Source of the DNA: Marinospirillum insulare DSM 21763
GTDB lineage: Bacteria > Pseudomonadota > Gammaproteobacteria > Pseudomonadales > Halomonadaceae
Direction of reading: 5' to 3'
DNA: 64,000 nt
Assembly (NCBI RefSeq): GCF_000686905.1
Contig: NZ_JMLW01000012.1
Coordinates: 1-64,000, forward strand
This document shows positions 8,565 to 16,729 of the stretch, one piece after another (the first letter of the stretch is position 1; each line of letters starts with the position of its first letter). Below the pieces are notes generated by a model. It was not told the DNA's origin. It did not search any database and saw nothing but the letters and a program-made list of their open reading frames with translations. A program made the translations under genes and the position numbers.

Positions 8565-8978
8565 TTGTCAGCAGAAGAAGCCCAGCAGGAACTCTTAGAA
8601 GAATTTGAGTTTTTTGATAACTGGATGGACCGTTATCAATACATAATAGATTTAGGTAAAGCCTTGCCAGACTACCTAGATGAGTGGAAAACAGCCGAAT
8701 ATAAAATTGAAGGTTGCCAATCTCAGGTTTGGATACGTCCTGAAGCAAAAGATGGCGTTATTTCTTTTGCTGCCATCAGCGATGCAGCCATAGTGTCAGG
8801 TTTAATTGCTCTACTGATGCGCATTTATAATAATCGTACCGCAGCAGAAATTCTTGCGACCCCTCCTGAGTTTTTAAAAGTACTAGGTTTAGATAAGCAC
8901 TTAAGCCCCACACGCAGTAATGGCCTTCACGCTATGTTAGAGCGTATTTTTGCTATTGCTCAAGCGACTCAAAGCTAA
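8565..8978 (+). CDS. sufE: SufE-family cysteine desulfurase sulfur acceptor
   Basis: A 137-residue SufE/CsdE protein. The sulfur-accepting cysteine is in EGCQSQVWI (about residue 51), and the family features KALPDYLDEWK and SDAAIVSGLIALLMRIYNNRTAAEI are present. It takes a persulfide from a cysteine desulfurase (SufS or CsdA) and passes it on for Fe-S or other sulfur chemistry in the cytoplasm. No desulfurase gene lies next to it, so SufE versus CsdE cannot be settled here. The predicted start is TTG with GGAG 8 nt upstream. Confidence 0.85.
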   Translation: MSAEEAQQELLEEFEFFDNWMDRYQYIIDLGKALPDYLDEWKTAEYKIEGCQSQVWIRPEAKDGVISFAAISDAAIVSGLIALLMRIYNNRTAAEILATPPEFLKVLGLDKHLSPTRSNGLHAMLERIFAIAQATQS

Positions 8979-8983
8979 ATAAT

Positions 8984-10096
8984 ATGGCTGAGCCGTTGAT
9001 TAACAACTATGGCCCTGAGATTCCGCGCCAAATAGCGGATCAAATTAAAGCCGTTGATGCAAGCTTTCAAGATCAAGCTTTTATTAAGACGGCTTTAATT
9101 GGTTATGAAAAGCTCAGCCTAATGGAGCGGGGTCAACAAATTGCTAAAAGCCTAGAGACTTATTTGCCTGCCGACTATGAAGAAGCCATTGGTATATTGG
9201 TTGCTTCCATGGGGCCTCGTTTAGAGCGAGATATGGGTAATGGCATGGCACCTTTTATTTATTTGCCGCATAGCTTTTATATAGCCAACTATGGTTTGAA
9301 TCATTTTGAAGCCTCTATGCAGGCTATTTACCAGCTAACTAAGCGCTTTACGGGTGAGTTTTGCATTCGTCCTTTTCTTGAACAGCATACCCAAGCCACT
9401 TTAGAGCGTTTACACCTTTGGGCTGAAGATGAATGCCATTATGTAAGGCGCCTAGCTTCTGAAGGTCCGCGCCCTCGCCTACCCTGGGCCAGCCACCTAC
9501 CTGCTTTTAAAAAAGACCCTAGCCCTGTGTTGGCGTTATTAGAAAAACTGAAAGATGATCCCGAGCTGTATGTTAGGCGCTCGGTGGCTAACAACTTGAA
9601 TGATATAGGCAAAGACCACCCAAAATTATTGCTAGCAACCACCAAAAGCTGGTTAAAAGGTGCTGATAAAAACCGTCTGTGGTTAATTCGCCATGCTTTA
9701 CGTTCTTTAGTTAAACAAAGTCACCCCAAAGCTTTAGAACAGTTAGGTTATGGGCAAACGCCTCAGGTTGAAATCACACAGGTAAGTTTTACACCAAAAA
9801 CGATTAAGCTAGGTGAAGCAGTTGAGCTAAGCTTTGAATTACACAGTAAAAGTAAACAAGCACAAAAGCTGTTAATTGATTTTTGTGTTTATTTTGTAAA
9901 GGCTAACGCTACTAGTAGCGGCAAGGTATTCAAGCTAAAAACTTTAACTTTGCCAGGCAATTCAGCTGAAATATTAAAGAAGAAAATCAGCTTTGCTAAA
10001 ATAAACACTCGCAAACATTACCCGGGTGAACATTTGGTCGAGCTACTTATTAACGGCAAAAGCCACCCTTTAGGTAGCTTTCTAGTACACATCTAA
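8984..10096 (+). CDS. DNA alkylation repair protein, AlkD-like HEAT repeats
   Basis: A 370-residue protein built of helical HEAT-like repeats typical of the AlkC/AlkD DNA glycosylase superfamily: LHLWAEDECHYVRRLASEGPRPRLPWA, then DDPELYVRRSVANNLNDIGKDHP, and WLIRHALRSLVKQSHPKALEQLG. An immunoglobulin-like C-terminal segment (about 255-370, VEITQVSFTPKTIKLGEAVELSFEL) follows, as seen in AlkC-type members. Members excise N3- or N7-alkylated bases. The actual specificity cannot be read from sequence. The gene is only 5 bp downstream of sufE, with a weak ribosome-binding site. Confidence 0.85.
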   Translation: MAEPLINNYGPEIPRQIADQIKAVDASFQDQAFIKTALIGYEKLSLMERGQQIAKSLETYLPADYEEAIGILVASMGPRLERDMGNGMAPFIYLPHSFYIANYGLNHFEASMQAIYQLTKRFTGEFCIRPFLEQHTQATLERLHLWAEDECHYVRRLASEGPRPRLPWASHLPAFKKDPSPVLALLEKLKDDPELYVRRSVANNLNDIGKDHPKLLLATTKSWLKGADKNRLWLIRHALRSLVKQSHPKALEQLGYGQTPQVEITQVSFTPKTIKLGEAVELSFELHSKSKQAQKLLIDFCVYFVKANATSSGKVFKLKTLTLPGNSAEILKKKISFAKINTRKHYPGEHLVELLINGKSHPLGSFLVHI

Positions 10097-10134
10097 ACTT
10101 TTTTAAATGGCTAAATCCCTAGTTTAACTTAGAA

Positions 10135-10629
10135 CTATTTAGCTTGAGGGGTGTGGGTTTTATTAGGAATACTGCCGCTTACGCCACCTTCGGCATCTCC
10201 CCTAGCACCTAAGCGTGCATCGTAATATTCAATCTGAATATAGTCTGGCGGAATCCGCATAGAGGCTAAGGCCGAAGCATTAAACAGGTCGATGATTTGT
10301 TCTGGACTAGAACCTGCAGGAGCAAAAGTACCAATAGTTTGCCGAATAAGGTCATACGACCAATCTTGCCTAGCCTGCCCAAGAATTTGATCAATATCTG
10401 AGCGGGGCATTTCTTTTCCACTTCTAGAATCTACAAAGTGTACCCGCAGATGCTGCATAGGTATGCGCATATTAGACTCTACACCCATCTCAAAAATCTG
10501 CTCAGAAGTAACACTACCACTAAGGTAGTTACTCATTAACTGCATCATATCTAAGGGGGTGGGTTCTGCATACAAGGGTGTAGAGCAGCTCAAAGTAATT
10601 GCTAGCGCACCCACTAAAGGTTTAAGCAT
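10135..10629 (-). CDS. Hypothetical exported protein
   Basis: A 164-residue protein with a signal peptide (MLKPLVGALAITLS, cleavage near PLYAEP). The mature part contains two similar segments: SGSVTSEQIFEMGVESNMRIPMQHLRVHF and GSSPEQIIDLFNASALASMRIPPDYIQIEYYDARLGA. Both carry a (S/A)-x-MRIP-x-x-(H/Y)-(L/I)-x-(V/I) core, so this looks like an internal duplication of about 65 residues. No family recognised. It lies downstream of yidD and may be co-transcribed with it. Confidence 0.65.
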   Translation of the reverse strand: MLKPLVGALAITLSCSTPLYAEPTPLDMMQLMSNYLSGSVTSEQIFEMGVESNMRIPMQHLRVHFVDSRSGKEMPRSDIDQILGQARQDWSYDLIRQTIGTFAPAGSSPEQIIDLFNASALASMRIPPDYIQIEYYDARLGARGDAEGGVSGSIPNKTHTPQAK

Positions 10630-10664
10630 AAGACCTCCCTCCTTTTTACTTATTGTCAGCTTGC

Positions 10665-11003
10665 TTATTTATCAGCTTGTTTCGATTTTTCAGGCACTAA
10701 ATCTACACCACCTTCGTGTAAAGGATGGCATTTACCTAAACGCTTAATACCTAACCATAAACCTTTAAAAGGACCATGAACTTGCACAGCTTCAATTGCA
10801 TAGCTAGAACAGGTGGGGTAAAAGCGACAGCTAGGCGGTTTAAGTGGGCTAATAAATAGCTGATAAAAACGAATAAGCCCAACCAATAACTTTTTAAGTA
10901 AGCTCAGCAGTAACCTAACCAGCCATTTCAGTGGCGCTAAAAGCTTGTTTATACAATTTTTTAGCTTTTTTTTGGGCTGATTGACTGGCTTGCTTTCAGG
11001 CAT
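10665..11003 (-). CDS. yidD: Membrane protein insertion efficiency factor YidD
   Basis: A 112-residue protein. The C-terminal two-thirds is the YidD family ([30 protein letters not shown], then [15 protein letters not shown]), with its three conserved cysteines. It assists YidC-dependent insertion of membrane proteins and associates with the inner membrane through an amphipathic helix. An extra basic, leucine-rich N-terminal extension of about 35 residues precedes the domain. The gene is normally between rnpA and yidC; here it sits beside hisI. Confidence 0.92.
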   Translation of the reverse strand: MPESKPVNQPKKKLKNCINKLLAPLKWLVRLLLSLLKKLLVGLIRFYQLFISPLKPPSCRFYPTCSSYAIEAVQVHGPFKGLWLGIKRLGKCHPLHEGGVDLVPEKSKQADK

Positions 11004-11017
11004 ATTAAAAAGTTAGG

Positions 11018-11473
11018 CTACTGATATAAGCTAGCAGGGTCAACTTCAGGTGCATTTAGCACTTCAAGCTGCTCACCTTTTAAGCCTAGATAAAAACAGC
11101 TTTTACGACCTGTATGACAAGCTGGGCCCTGTTGATCGACTTCTAGCAACAAAGCATCACCGTCACAATCTACCCGTAAACCTTTTAGCCACTGTACTTG
11201 GCCAGAGCTTTCGCCTTTGCGCCAGAGCTTTTGGCGTGAACGTGACCAGTAGCAGGCTCGACCTTCCTTTAGTGAAATTAATAAAGACTCTTTATTCATC
11301 CAAGCCAGCATTAACACTTCACCCGTATCATACTGTTGGGCAATAGCGGTGATTAGCCCTTGCTCATTAAAAACCAAGCGATCAATTATTTTAGACATAT
11401 TACGCTGCGAACCAACAGGCGCTGTTTCTAAGTCTAACCAGAAGTGCTTGTCTGAAGTTTTATCTAGTGCCAT
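11018..11473 (-). CDS. hisI: Phosphoribosyl-AMP cyclohydrolase
   Basis: A 151-residue monofunctional HisI that opens the adenine ring of PR-AMP in step 3 of histidine synthesis. Diagnostic segments are AWMNKESLLISLKEGRACYWSRSRQKLWRKGE, VDCDGDALLLEV (Mg/Zn ligands) and GPACHTGRKSCFY (Zn-binding cysteines). The HisE pyrophosphohydrolase domain is absent, so hisE must be separate. A GGTAGG lies before the ATG. The gene follows pyrC-like dihydroorotase by 13 bp in the same direction, outside any his operon. Confidence 0.95.
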   Translation of the reverse strand: MALDKTSDKHFWLDLETAPVGSQRNMSKIIDRLVFNEQGLITAIAQQYDTGEVLMLAWMNKESLLISLKEGRACYWSRSRQKLWRKGESSGQVQWLKGLRVDCDGDALLLEVDQQGPACHTGRKSCFYLGLKGEQLEVLNAPEVDPASLYQ

Positions 11474-11486
11474 GACCTACCCTTTA

Positions 11487-12821
11487 TTAACGATTAAACG
11501 TAATACGTTGGCCATGAATATTCTGGCCTAGCTCGCCATCATGCCAAGCAAACCCACCATTAACCAGTGTGGTAACAATACGGCTATTAAAGGTGTGACC
11601 CTCAAAAGGTGACCAACCACACTTATAAAGAATTGACTCTTTAGTTACCTCGGTAGTGGCTTGCAAATCAACCAGCACTAGATCAGCAAAATAACCTTCC
11701 CTTAAATAACCTCGATCTTTTACTTCAAAAGCTTCAGCTGGGTTATGGCAAGCTTTTTGTACTAGGGTTTGTAGCGATAAACGGCCAGCATGGTAATGAT
11801 CAAACAAACTAGGTAGAGCATGCTGTACTAAGGGTAAACCTGCTGGGGCTTTAAAGTAGCTACCTTGCTTTTCTTCCCAAGTGTGAGGTGCGTGGTCGGT
11901 AGCAATAATATCGATACGACCTTCGGTTAGCGCTTGTAAAATACCGTCTCTATCTTCTTTTCGCTTAACTGCAGGGTTACATTTAATTTGTGCACCTAAA
12001 CGCTCATAATCTTCTTCACTAAACCAAAGGTGGTGCACGCAAGCTTCTGCTGTTATACGTTTACCTTTTAAGGCACCCGGCTCAAATAACTCTAATTCTT
12101 TGGCGGTGGTAATGTGTAGTACATGCAGGCGGGTATTGTGCTTTTTAGCTAAACCTACTGCATAGGAAGATGATTTCCAGCAGGCTTCTTCAGAACGAAT
12201 CTTAGGGTGTTCGCTAAAAGGAACGTCTTCACCGTATTTCTCACGCGCTGCTTCTTCGTTAGCCGCAATCATGGGTGTATCTTCACAATGCGTAGCCACT
12301 AAAATAGGGGCATGCTCAAAAATGGCTTCTAAGGTTTCTGGGTTGTCTACCAGCATATTGCCGGTTGAAGCGCCCATAAATACCTTAACTCCACAGGCTG
12401 CTTGTGGATCTAGGTTTTTAATTTCTTCAAGGTTATCGTTACTAGCACCTAAATAAAATGCAAAGTTAGCGCGTGAACGACCTGCTGCACGTTGGTATTT
12501 ATCTTCCAAAGCCTGAGCATTAATGGTTAATGGGTCTACATTGGGCATTTCCATATAGGTAGTAATACCGCCAGCCACAGCTGCCGCTGATTCTGTTGCT
12601 ATATCACCTTTATGGGTTAAGCCCGGCTCACGAAAATGCACCTGGTCGTCTATCATGCCAGGCATGAGGTGCAAGCCCGTTGCATCGATTACCTGCTTAG
12701 CCGGTGCTGAAGATAAATCAGGCGCTATAGCAGCAATACGCTGACCTTCAACCGCAACATCTGCCTTGGTTAAATGGCCTTCATTAACTAGGGTGGCGTT
12801 TAAAATAAGTAAATCATACAT
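11487..12821 (-). CDS. pyrC: Dihydroorotase (class I-like amidohydrolase)
   Basis: About 444 residues, an amidohydrolase-superfamily TIM barrel of the long dihydroorotase type, expected to cyclise carbamoyl-aspartate to dihydroorotate. Visible are QVHFREPGLTHKGDIATES (metal site; the first His of the usual HxH is Gln here), GVKVFMGASTG (carboxylated Lys region), HCEDTPM, HILHITTAKE-like HVLHITTAKEL, and IATDHAPHTWEEK (the catalytic Asp). Starting at 12821 gives an AGGGAG site and an 8-bp overlap with the upstream zur gene; a longer start at 12872 lies inside zur and lacks such support. The Gln substitution is shared by a known proteobacterial subgroup. Confidence 0.87.
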   Translation of the reverse strand: MYDLLILNATLVNEGHLTKADVAVEGQRIAAIAPDLSSAPAKQVIDATGLHLMPGMIDDQVHFREPGLTHKGDIATESAAAVAGGITTYMEMPNVDPLTINAQALEDKYQRAAGRSRANFAFYLGASNDNLEEIKNLDPQAACGVKVFMGASTGNMLVDNPETLEAIFEHAPILVATHCEDTPMIAANEEAAREKYGEDVPFSEHPKIRSEEACWKSSSYAVGLAKKHNTRLHVLHITTAKELELFEPGALKGKRITAEACVHHLWFSEEDYERLGAQIKCNPAVKRKEDRDGILQALTEGRIDIIATDHAPHTWEEKQGSYFKAPAGLPLVQHALPSLFDHYHAGRLSLQTLVQKACHNPAEAFEVKDRGYLREGYFADLVLVDLQATTEVTKESILYKCGWSPFEGHTFNSRIVTTLVNGGFAWHDGELGQNIHGQRITFNR

Positions 12822-13284
12822 GGGCTGGCTCCCTAAGGTGTTTGTCTGGTTGGCAGTCTTGACACCTGCCATGTACTTCTATGGTTTTTTTCTCAACTGT
12901 AAAGCCTTGCTTTGCGGCTGCAGCATCTAGGCGTTGATCAATTAAATCTTCATGTAACTCTTGTACATAGCCGCATACTTCACATATTAGCAGTTGATAG
13001 GCTTGAACATGCTCTGGGCAGGTGCAACGAACGTAAGCATTCAGTGATTCTATACGATGAATTAAACCATTGCTGAGTAAAAAATCGATTGCTCTATAAA
13101 CGGTGGGGGGTCTAGCTGAGGAGTTTTCAAGGGCTAGAGTATCTAAAAGGTCATAAGCTTTGGTGCCGCCAGGGCTGCGTACAATTAACTCTAAAACACG
13201 ACGCCGAGTAGGTGTTAGTCTTAACCCTTCACGCTGACAAAAAGCATCTGCTTTTGCCATTAATTCCTCTGGTACCTGAGTCAT
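12814..13284 (-). CDS. zur: Fur-family regulator, Zur (zinc uptake repressor)
   Basis: A 156-residue Fur-family protein. Its winged helix contains LRLTPTRRRVLELIVRSPGG and the Zur-type recognition helix SSARPPTVYRAIDFLLSNGLIHRI. The dimerisation domain carries cysteine pairs in LLICEVCGYV and GRCQDCQ that form the structural Zn site. The ARPPTVYRA sequence and the early CTCPEH cysteines favour Zur over Fur. It would repress zinc uptake genes when zinc is sufficient; none are adjacent. It overlaps the dihydroorotase gene by 8 bp. Confidence 0.85.
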   Translation of the reverse strand: MTQVPEELMAKADAFCQREGLRLTPTRRRVLELIVRSPGGTKAYDLLDTLALENSSARPPTVYRAIDFLLSNGLIHRIESLNAYVRCTCPEHVQAYQLLICEVCGYVQELHEDLIDQRLDAAAAKQGFTVEKKTIEVHGRCQDCQPDKHLREPAHV

Positions 13285-13312
13285 TCTATTCGCTTCTGTA
13301 AACAGTGTGAGC

Positions 13313-14326
13313 TTATTCTACGTTGAGCTGTCTTGCAGAACAAACTTGCTTACCAAATAATTGTTGCGCCACCTTTACTCTTACCTCGCTTACTTCTGCA
13401 GGACCTCTTAATTCTGCCCTATGCTGATCGATTGCTTGTAACCTAGGTTTTACCCCTGTGCCATTAGCCATTTGAATGGCCAAGCCTGGGCGTGCATTAA
13501 GCTCTAACAGCAAAGGGCCTTGTTCTGCATCGACAACTAAATCTGCACCCAAATAACCTAAACCAGTCATATCGTAACAACGTGCTGCTAAGTCTAATAG
13601 GTAGTGCCAATTCTGAATGCGTAGTTTCTCTAATGGGCTTCCTGTGTCTGGGTGTATAAATACAGGGCGGTCATGCTGAACAGCTTGAATGGCTGTGCCT
13701 AGTGTTAAATCGACCCCTACACCTATGGCACCCTGGTGCAAGTTAGCCTTACCATCTGAGTCTTTGGTGGAAAGCCGCATCATCGCCATTACCGGGTAGC
13801 CTTGGTAAATAATCACCCGAATATCTGGCACACCTTCAAAGGTAAAATCAGCAAAATCTTTAGCACTATGAATTAATTTTTCAATAATTGCTGCATCTGG
13901 ATGCCCACCCAAGCTGTAAAGCCCAGAAATAAGGTTAGACAAGTGCCTCTGTACGGCTTCTCGTGATATCCACTCACCCGAAGCTTTCAAATAACGGTTA
14001 CCGCTAACGTACTGAATAACTAAAATACCCTTACCACCACTACCCTTTGCAGGCTTAATAACAAAACCACCCTGCTTGGGTAAATAGCCTTCAAACCTAG
14101 TAATTTCAGCTTGATGACGAATAGTACCCAATAAAGCTGGAGTGGCTATTTGATAATCTTCTGCTAAAAGCTTGGTCAGCAATTTATCATCAACGGAAGG
14201 AAAGCTACTTCTAGGATTATGAGCACTAATGCAGGCAAGATTGCGCTCATTCAACCCTAAAACGCCTAGTTGGCGTAATTGCCTAGGGCTGGCTAGGTAT
14301 TTTTTTAGCCAATTGAGCATTCTCAC
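13313..14326 (-). CDS. Alpha-L-glutamate ligase-like protein (ATP-grasp, RimK-related)
   Basis: A 337-residue ATP-grasp protein of the RimK-related family. The glycine-rich ATP loop FVIKPAKGSGGKGILVI is near residues 85-105. The metal and phosphate site is near 265-290 (GYLGADLVVDAEQGPLLLELNARPGLAIQ). Such enzymes form amide or peptide bonds from carboxylates via acyl phosphates; the substrate of this group is unknown. It is the third gene of a tightly coupled set, overlapping the 7TM transglutaminase-like gene by 4 bp. Confidence 0.9.
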   Translation of the reverse strand: MRMLNWLKKYLASPRQLRQLGVLGLNERNLACISAHNPRSSFPSVDDKLLTKLLAEDYQIATPALLGTIRHQAEITRFEGYLPKQGGFVIKPAKGSGGKGILVIQYVSGNRYLKASGEWISREAVQRHLSNLISGLYSLGGHPDAAIIEKLIHSAKDFADFTFEGVPDIRVIIYQGYPVMAMMRLSTKDSDGKANLHQGAIGVGVDLTLGTAIQAVQHDRPVFIHPDTGSPLEKLRIQNWHYLLDLAARCYDMTGLGYLGADLVVDAEQGPLLLELNARPGLAIQMANGTGVKPRLQAIDQHRAELRGPAEVSEVRVKVAQQLFGKQVCSARQLNVE

Positions 14327-15843
14327 CCCTTATTTTGGTTAGCTAAAGGATTAAAACGCCAGAGTTCAAGCAGCCTGTAGCCGGTATAGCTCCCCACAAT
14401 TAAAATAAGGGCCAGCACTACCAACTGCAAACCTAAGAAATTAAACATCCAATAGCGAACTTCATAAATATCCATTAATAAAAAAGCGAGGGTGGCTGTA
14501 ATCAAGCTTCCCCCGCCTTGCTTAACCACCTCTAACGGGCCTTCTTCTTCCCAAAGAATCGACATCCGCTCAATGGTCCAAGCTAGAATAATCATTGGAA
14601 AAAGGGTTACTTTCATACCCGTTGTAATACCTGTATGAAAAGAAATCACTGCAAATAAAGCAATCATACCTATCACGCACACAATAACAGCAGCCACTCG
14701 GGCCACTAATAATAGGTTCAAATAAGCTAAAAGCTGACGCAACACTAGCCCTGCACTAACGAGGATTAAAAAGGTGATTAACCCAGCAGATAAAGACATT
14801 TCTAAAAAAGCCAAGGCAATAAGCAAAGGCATAAAAGTGCCTGACGTTTTTAAACCAATAAACACCCTTAAAACCACCACAACTAAAGCACCCAAGGGCA
14901 GAAGTAATAAAGTTTTGAATAAGGCTTGTTCAGAAATAGGCAGGCTATGAATGGATAAACTTAATAGAGCATCTTTAACAGCTAGCGCATTCACACTACT
15001 ACTGGCAGGCTCATGAGTGGTGAGCATAGAAAAAGTTACTTTAGACTCATGCGCTCCTTCAACCTCCAAAATAGGCCCTGCCTGTTGCTGCCACAAGAGG
15101 TAATTATTTCCTGTTACATCTAAGCTAGCAGCAGAGTTCACATCAAAAAGTTGCCAGTTTTGTCCATCGAATACCTGAACTAGCTGCTGTAAAGCCTGAC
15201 GACGACGACCGTCTTCAAGCTTCAGACCATACAGTACCCTTGCTGGGACTTTGGCATCATTTAATAGATTAACCATGGCCTCTGAAGCGCTCATTTCACT
15301 TAATAATAAACGGCCATTTTGATTTTTTTCATTGCTAATGCGCTCAGCTAAGGCTTTAGCCAAACTAAAAGAATCAGCAGATTCTTGCCAAGAACGGCGT
15401 AAAACCTGTGCTGCTGCGGCTTGTAAAGGCTGAGACCAGGTGCTGGGTTTAAGGTCAGGTGCGTGGTCGACTGCAGGAATATGGCGTTTAGGGTCAAATT
15501 GAAATTGCGCTCGATAGTAAAGCCATTGAGTCGCTGTTGCGCTACGAATGCTCCATTCAGCAAAACGCTGATCCCCCTCCACAAAACTAACACCAAAACC
15601 CGGTGAAGCCGTGTGTTCTGAACGCATCAAAAAACCTGGTTGGCTTTGTGGAATAGCTAAACGAACTTTGACAGGTGAACCTTCGGCCTCCATTTCAACG
15701 CGGGCTTCTAAATCCCAGTAGGTTTGTTGGCTGCCGGGTAACAAAGGAACCTGGTGAACAAAGTGCCGCCAAGCGGTATGCATACCCCCTAACAAAATTA
15801 GGATTAAGGCGGTCCAGAGTAAAGTTGAGCGCCCCTGCTTCAT
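14323..15843 (-). CDS. Inactive transglutaminase fold / 7TM protein
   Basis: 506 residues. An N-terminal anchor helix (about 9-27) leads to a periplasmic domain (about 40-285). This domain includes a transglutaminase-like segment (ALAERISNEKNQNGRLL, EAMVNLLNDAKVPARVLYGLKLEDGRRRQALQQLVQVFDG) in which the usual catalytic Cys is not visible. Seven or so C-terminal helices follow (about 305-490). This is the known inactive-transglutaminase 7TM family. It overlaps its neighbours by 4 bp on both sides, so the three genes form one operon with the retropepsin-like lipoprotein and the ATP-grasp protein. Confidence 0.88.
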   Translation of the reverse strand: MKQGRSTLLWTALILILLGGMHTAWRHFVHQVPLLPGSQQTYWDLEARVEMEAEGSPVKVRLAIPQSQPGFLMRSEHTASPGFGVSFVEGDQRFAEWSIRSATATQWLYYRAQFQFDPKRHIPAVDHAPDLKPSTWSQPLQAAAAQVLRRSWQESADSFSLAKALAERISNEKNQNGRLLLSEMSASEAMVNLLNDAKVPARVLYGLKLEDGRRRQALQQLVQVFDGQNWQLFDVNSAASLDVTGNNYLLWQQQAGPILEVEGAHESKVTFSMLTTHEPASSSVNALAVKDALLSLSIHSLPISEQALFKTLLLLPLGALVVVVLRVFIGLKTSGTFMPLLIALAFLEMSLSAGLITFLILVSAGLVLRQLLAYLNLLLVARVAAVIVCVIGMIALFAVISFHTGITTGMKVTLFPMIILAWTIERMSILWEEEGPLEVVKQGGGSLITATLAFLLMDIYEVRYWMFNFLGLQLVVLALILIVGSYTGYRLLELWRFNPLANQNKG

Positions 15844-16688
15844 AATGCCTTCTCCTGCTCATTGAGTGGCAACTTAGCAGTCTCATCTGGTTTTTTAGGC
15901 TTACCCTGAACATAGGCTTTGCTGACATCGATCACCGCAATATCCATAAAGAAGCGTCGTCCTAAAAGCACCGGAAAGGTTAGGCTACCCCTATCAGCTA
16001 GGGTGAACTCAACACTTTGGTTTAAAGCACCTAGCTGAATAGGCAAGGAAACCACTGGGCGAACAGTTGAGCCGCTAGCTTGCGTGACTTTTACCTTTCT
16101 TACTAAAGGCGCTTCAATCTCAGCTTTGTATGCCGGTTGATCTTCTTCAGGCTGGTAATGGGTTTCAAACCTGACCCAAGTTTTTCCATCCCGCTCAAAC
16201 TGCTGCAAATTAACAGCATGCAAAGAAGAAGTGTTGGCACCTGAGTCTATACGTGCCGGCAAAACGAGCTTTTGTTCAGGCAGAAAAATCCACTCATGTT
16301 CCCCCAAGAGCATCTTCCCATCTTCTTGTACCACTTCTGTTAAATGGCTTTTAGCAAAACCAGGCTCTAGTAGGTTGCCTAGCTGCTCAATTTGAAAGGT
16401 ATGCTGTTGTTGAAGGCGTAGATTTTCTTGCTGAAAGTTTTTAACGAGTTTTTTTAGCTGTTGCACTTGAGCAGCTTGTTGTTCCAAATTAGTTAATTGC
16501 CGCTCTTCTGAAGCTAATAACTGCTTTTGAAAACTTGCTTGTAAAGCCTGGCTAGAGGCTTCTAACTGCTGACTGGTAACCAGTACCGGCTTTTCTTGGC
16601 TAGTAGGTAAAAACTGGCAGCCAGTTAATAACAACAGCAAAAAACTAATAACTAAAAAACGTTGGGTAACTAGAGTGCTGCCGATCAT
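15840..16688 (-). CDS. Retropepsin-like protease (ATP-dependent zinc protease family), lipoprotein
   Basis: 282 residues. The N-terminal lipoprotein signal has its lipobox near LLTGC (Cys about residue 24). A coiled-coil segment (about 40-105) is followed by a C-terminal domain with the aspartic-protease-like motif LPARIDSGANTSSLHA and the later FPVLLGRRFFMD. The family is labelled ATP-dependent zinc protease or RimB, but the fold is retropepsin-like with one DSGA per chain, so it should act as a dimer. The signal and coiled coil predict a periplasmic, membrane-anchored enzyme. First gene of the three-gene operon. Confidence 0.87.
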   Translation of the reverse strand: MIGSTLVTQRFLVISFLLLLLTGCQFLPTSQEKPVLVTSQQLEASSQALQASFQKQLLASEERQLTNLEQQAAQVQQLKKLVKNFQQENLRLQQQHTFQIEQLGNLLEPGFAKSHLTEVVQEDGKMLLGEHEWIFLPEQKLVLPARIDSGANTSSLHAVNLQQFERDGKTWVRFETHYQPEEDQPAYKAEIEAPLVRKVKVTQASGSTVRPVVSLPIQLGALNQSVEFTLADRGSLTFPVLLGRRFFMDIAVIDVSKAYVQGKPKKPDETAKLPLNEQEKAL

Positions 16689-16729
16689 AAAATCTAAAGC
16701 CTTAAGCTAGAAAATTAAGACCGACTATA

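Noticed and set aside
12821-12872. Longer dihydroorotase start inside zur
   Set aside because: The extra 17 residues are unlike the family and the downstream ATG has a good ribosome-binding site.
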